Part shown: in pieces, positions 60,921 to 64,000 of the stretch | Position numbering within the stretch: the stretch's first letter is position 1 | Layout: each line of letters starts with the position of its first letter | Origin: Marivibrio halodurans | Lineage (GTDB): Bacteria > Pseudomonadota > Alphaproteobacteria > UBA8366 > Aestuariispiraceae | DNA length: 64,000 nt | Direction: 5' to 3' | Assembly (NCBI RefSeq): GCF_017963645.1 | Contig: NZ_JAGMWN010000001.1 | Span: 434,001 to 498,000, forward strand | Position numbers and translations under genes: made by a program | The notes under the pieces: generated by a model | The model's input: the letters and a program-made list of their open reading frames with translations, nothing else | Databases searched by the model: none | What the model was told of the DNA's origin: nothing

Positions 60921-63740
60921 ATGGATGATCCGCGCGCGCACGCCGAACCCGGCGACACCGGCTTCCACACGGTATCCGTCGCGGACGCCCTGGCGGCGGT
61001 CGACGGCCGATCGGCGGGGCTCAGCACGGCGGAGGCGGCGCGGCGCCTCTCCCGGTTCGGCCCCAACCGCCTGCCGGCGCCGCCGGGACGGTCCCCTTTG
61101 CGACGCTTGCTCGCCCAATTTCACAATGTGCTGATCTATGTGCTCCTCGGCTCGGCGGCGATGACGGCCGCGCTGGGGCACGCAATCGATACGGGCGTGA
61201 TCCTGGCGGTCGTGATCGCCAACGCGGTCATCGGCTTCATCCAGGAAGGCCGGGCCGAACAGGCGATGGGCGCGATCCGCCGAATGCTTGCCCCGCGCGC
61301 CTCCGCGATCCGCGACGGCGAGCGGCGCGGCATCGACAGCGCCGACCTGGTGCCCGGCGACATCGTGATGCTGGACGCGGGCGACAGGGTTCCGGCCGAT
61401 CTGCGCCTGATGGAGGCGCGCGGCCTGCGGATCGAGGAAGCGATCCTGACCGGCGAATCCGTCCCGGCCGATAAGGCGACGCAGGCCGTCGCCGCCGACG
61501 CGCCGGTCGGCGACCGCGCCTGCATGGCCTTCAGCGGCACCCTCGTCGCCGGCGGATCGGGCCGCGGGCTCGTCGTGGCGACCGGAACGGGAACCGAGAT
61601 CGGCCGGATCAGCGGGATGCTATCCAAGGTCGAGACGCTGACCACCCCCCTGCTTCGACAGATGGATGTGTTCGCGCGCTGGCTGACGGTCGTCATTCTG
61701 CTGATCGCCGCCGCGCTCCTCGCCCATGGCCATATCGCCGGGACCTTGCCCTTCGACGAATTGTTCATGGTCGTCGTGGGCCTTTCGGTCGCGGCGATCC
61801 CGGAAGGCCTGCCGGCGGTCCTGACCATCACGCTTGCCGTCGGCGTGCAGGCGATGGCACGCCGCAACGCGATCGTTCGCCGTCTGCCGGTGATCGAGAC
61901 GCTCGGCGCCGTCTCGGTGATTTGCAGCGACAAGACGGGGACCTTGACCCGGAACGAGATGATGGTGGCGACGCTGGCCGCCGCCGGCCACGACTATATC
62001 GTCGACGGCGACGGCTATGCGCCCGAAGGGAATATCCGCCGCGCCGACGGGTCGAGCGTCATCCCATCCCCTGCCCCTGGCCCTGGCCCTGCCCCTGCCC
62101 CTGGCCCTGCCCCTGGCCCTGCCCCTGGCCCTGGCCCTGCGAACGATCCGGCCGGACAGACGCTGATGATGGAGGTCGCCCACGCTTCCGCGCTTTGCAA
62201 TGATTCCTCCTTGAGCCGCGACGAGGCGGGCTGGCGGGTGGAGGGGGACCCGATGGAAGGGGCGCTCAAGGCGTTTGCCGGCAAGATCGCGAGGCACGCG
62301 CCGGAGCCGTTCGACAACTGGCGGCGGTGCGATGCCATACCGTTCGACGCGGCCCACCGCTACATGGCCGTCCTGCACCACGACCCCGAGGGGCAGGCAT
62401 TCATCCATGTGAAGGGTGCCCCGGAACGTCTGCTCGCCATGTGCGCGACCCAGCGAACCGCCGATGGGGGCGAAGCACCGCTGGAGTCCGCCTATTGGCA
62501 CGGCCGGGTGGAGGATATCGCCGCGCTGGGACAGCGCGTGCTGGCCCTCGCCACGCGCGCCATGCCGGGGGATATCGACAGCCTGGAAGGAACGCGGATC
62601 GAAGACGGCCTGGTTTTCATCGGTCTCGTCGGATTGATCGACCCTCCCCGGCCGGAAGCCATCACCGCGGTCGCGGAATGCCATGCCGCCGGCATACGCG
62701 TGAAGATGATAACAGGCGATCACGCCGCGACGGCCAAGGCGATCGCCCGACAGGTCGGCCTGCGCCATCCCGACGCGGTCCTGACCGGCGCGGATATCGA
62801 AGCCCTGGATGACGCCGCCCTCGCGGCGGCGGTCGTGGATACCGATGTCTTCGCACGGACCAGCCCGGACCATAAGCTACGCCTCGTCACCGCGTTGCAA
62901 TCGCATGGGCTGACCGTCGCCATGACCGGCGACGGCGTGAACGACGCCCCCGCGCTGAAGCGGGCGGACGCCGGTATCGCGATGGGACGGAAGGGCAGCG
63001 AGGCGGCGAAGGAGGCATCGGTCCTCGTCCTCGCCGACGACGATTTCGCCTCGATCGCCGCCGCCGTCCGCGAGGGGCGCACGGTCTACGACAATATCAA
63101 GAAGGTCATCGCCTGGACGCTTCCCACCAACGCCGGCGAGGCGCTGACCATCATCGTCGCGCTCCTCTTCGCGATGGCCCTGCCGATCACAGCCGTTCAG
63201 ATTCTATGGATCAACCTGATAACCGCGATCACGCTCGGCCTCGCGCTCGCCTTCGAGCCGACGGAGGACAACACGATGAACCGGCCGCCCCGGCCGCGTC
63301 ACGAACCATTGCTGACCGGGGCGCTGGTCTGGCGCATCGTCTTCGTCTCCGTGCTGTTCCTGATCGCCGTCTTCGGCATGTACGCCCATGCCATCGGCAA
63401 GGGATACGACCCCGCGCTCGCCCGGACCATATCGCTCAACACCCTCGTGGTGCTGGAGATCTTCAATCTGTTCTTCGTGCGGAACATCCATGGCACGTCG
63501 CTGACATGGAAGGCCGTGCGGGGTACGCCCATCATCTGGGCCTGCGTGATCGCGGTCACCCTGGCCCAGTTCGCGGTGACCTACCTGCCCCCGCTGCAAC
63601 TCGTCTTCGGAACGCGGGCCGTACCGCTTGCCGACGGCATTGCGATCGTCGCCGTCGGCGCCCTCTTCCTTGTCCTCGCCGAGGGGGAGAAGCAACTGAC
63701 CCTGCGGCTCCTCCGGCGGACGAAACCCGGCCCGCCTTAA
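60921..63740 (+). CDS. P2-type cation-transporting ATPase (Ca/Mn or related)
   Basis: A 939-residue pump. Domains in order: N-terminal cation ATPase region, actuator with TGES (177-180), M4 with PEGLP (294-298), phosphorylation site D337 in ICSDKTGTLT, nucleotide-binding domain with KGAPERLL, hinge [15 protein letters not shown], and a C-terminal TM bundle. M6 reads ILWINLITAITLGLALAFEP, where the Asp that binds Ca in PacL/SERCA is Ala, so the ion may not be Ca; CtpF-like pumps share this. Residues about 383-407 are an inserted Pro-Ala/Pro-Gly stretch made by a hexamer repeat. ATG 60921 has no strong Shine-Dalgarno. Confidence 0.88.
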   Translation: MDDPRAHAEPGDTGFHTVSVADALAAVDGRSAGLSTAEAARRLSRFGPNRLPAPPGRSPLRRLLAQFHNVLIYVLLGSAAMTAALGHAIDTGVILAVVIANAVIGFIQEGRAEQAMGAIRRMLAPRASAIRDGERRGIDSADLVPGDIVMLDAGDRVPADLRLMEARGLRIEEAILTGESVPADKATQAVAADAPVGDRACMAFSGTLVAGGSGRGLVVATGTGTEIGRISGMLSKVETLTTPLLRQMDVFARWLTVVILLIAAALLAHGHIAGTLPFDELFMVVVGLSVAAIPEGLPAVLTITLAVGVQAMARRNAIVRRLPVIETLGAVSVICSDKTGTLTRNEMMVATLAAAGHDYIVDGDGYAPEGNIRRADGSSVIPSPAPGPGPAPAPGPAPGPAPGPGPANDPAGQTLMMEVAHASALCNDSSLSRDEAGWRVEGDPMEGALKAFAGKIARHAPEPFDNWRRCDAIPFDAAHRYMAVLHHDPEGQAFIHVKGAPERLLAMCATQRTADGGEAPLESAYWHGRVEDIAALGQRVLALATRAMPGDIDSLEGTRIEDGLVFIGLVGLIDPPRPEAITAVAECHAAGIRVKMITGDHAATAKAIARQVGLRHPDAVLTGADIEALDDAALAAAVVDTDVFARTSPDHKLRLVTALQSHGLTVAMTGDGVNDAPALKRADAGIAMGRKGSEAAKEASVLVLADDDFASIAAAVREGRTVYDNIKKVIAWTLPTNAGEALTIIVALLFAMALPITAVQILWINLITAITLGLALAFEPTEDNTMNRPPRPRHEPLLTGALVWRIVFVSVLFLIAVFGMYAHAIGKGYDPALARTISLNTLVVLEIFNLFFVRNIHGTSLTWKAVRGTPIIWACVIAVTLAQFAVTYLPPLQLVFGTRAVPLADGIAIVAVGALFLVLAEGEKQLTLRLLRRTKPGPP
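62069..62140 (+). repeat. Twelve-copy CCCTGS hexamer repeat inside the P-type ATPase gene
   Basis: Twelve uninterrupted six-base units, each CCCTGC or CCCTGG, fill 62069-62140. Because the unit is six bases, copy-number change keeps the frame and alters only the length of a Pro-Ala/Pro-Gly linker between the phosphorylation site and the nucleotide-binding domain. Confidence 0.95.
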
Positions 63741-63762
63741 AGTCGGGCGCGGGGTCTCCGCC

Positions 63763-64000
63763 TCACTCCCACTCGATCGTGCCGGGCGGCTTGCTGGTCA
63801 CGTCGTAGACGACGCGATTGACGCCGCGTACCTGATTGATGATGCGGGTCGCGCAGCGGCTCAGGAAATCGTGCGGGAAGGGGTAGCTGTCGGCGGTCAT
63901 GCCGTCGGTGGAGGTTACCGCGCGCAGGGCCAGCACATGGTCGTAGGTGCGCGCGTCGCCCATGACGCCGACCGTGCGCACCGGCAGCAGCACCGCGAAG
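63763..64000 (-). CDS. guaA: GMP synthase, C-terminal part (5' end beyond window)
   Basis: The frame is open from the right edge to the stop at 63763. The visible 78 residues, including [20 protein letters not shown], the [13 protein letters not shown] segment and the terminal [19 protein letters not shown], are the dimerisation domain of glutamine-hydrolysing GMP synthase. The enzyme makes GMP from XMP. The gene converges with the P-type ATPase. Confidence 0.96.
   Translation of the reverse strand, partial: FAVLLPVRTVGVMGDARTYDHVLALRAVTSTDGMTADSYPFPHDFLSRCATRIINQVRGVNRVVYDVTSKPPGTIEWE

Noticed and set aside
62069-62140. Hexamer array considered as a CRISPR or VNTR-type locus
   Set aside because: There are no spacers and it lies in frame inside a conserved gene, so it is a coding microsatellite.

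Overview
The window is 64 kb of GC-rich bacterial chromosome with tightly packed genes. It looks like an alphaproteobacterium, most likely of the Rhodospirillales type. Support comes from the cytochrome bc1 chaperone (CBP3)-yceD-rpmF-plsX-fabH-ihfA-MerR order, a K+-independent proton-pumping pyrophosphatase, the ribE-ribH-nusB-thiL block, a tRNA-Pro(GGG) with an encoded CCA, and a regulator set (NsrR, CueR, Fur-type boxes, Rrf2, GlxA/CdhR) typical of the class. I see no insertion sequence, integrase, prophage, CRISPR array or rRNA. Genus and species cannot be read from the sequence alone.

Layout. 0-6.5 kb: a sulfotransferase-like gene cut by the left edge is translationally coupled to a class IV aminotransferase and divergent from a DadA-like FAD oxidoreductase. 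An EAL-CBS-GGDDF c-di-GMP protein and a small lipoprotein follow. 5.7-9 kb: a hydrolase/isochorismatase-type pair, then a RhlE-type RNA helicase behind a roughly 260-nt leader. 8.9-15 kb: a PuuR-like regulator divergent from a GABA-type aminotransferase, two unrelated methyltransferases, a MerR/CDF metal-efflux pair with a textbook 19-bp-spacer promoter, and a CdhB-like thioesterase. 15-23 kb: a LuxR-type regulator divergent from a glutamine-synthetase-like ligase, a complete polyamine-type ABC importer and an amidase. 23-25 kb: a globin and 5-formyl-THF cyclo-ligase pair facing NsrR across an 11-1-11 operator, then the tRNA.

25-41 kb is mostly housekeeping: ihfA, fabH, plsX, rpmF, yceD, CBP3, bamE, hppA, fliL, thiL, nusB, ribH and ribE. 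It also holds a membrane LytTR regulator whose start codon sits at the centre of a perfect palindrome. 41-48 kb is a five-gene operon with a divergent CdhR-type activator. Its content fits stepwise conversion of gamma-butyrobetaine to crotonobetaine, L-carnitine and then glycine betaine, with an NDP-forming acyl-CoA synthetase in the place usually held by CaiB/CaiC. 48-56 kb: manC, a copA-cueR copper operon with a CueR promoter, and emrAB with a divergent TetR gene and a perfect operator. 56-64 kb: a TonB receptor plus PepSY protein behind a Fur-like box, a PhyH dioxygenase/Lrp pair, a P2-type ATPase with an in-frame hexamer repeat, and the 3' end of guaA.

How the parts may work together: several loci handle nitrogenous osmolytes and amines (polyamine-type uptake and gamma-glutamylation, GABA transamination, carnitine to betaine, D-amino acid turnover). 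Others handle metals and stress (Cu, divalent metals, Fe, NO, drugs). The strongest candidates for something new are the carnitine operon with its unusual activating enzyme, the LuxR/GS/ABC/amidase locus, and the start-codon palindrome of the LytTR gene.
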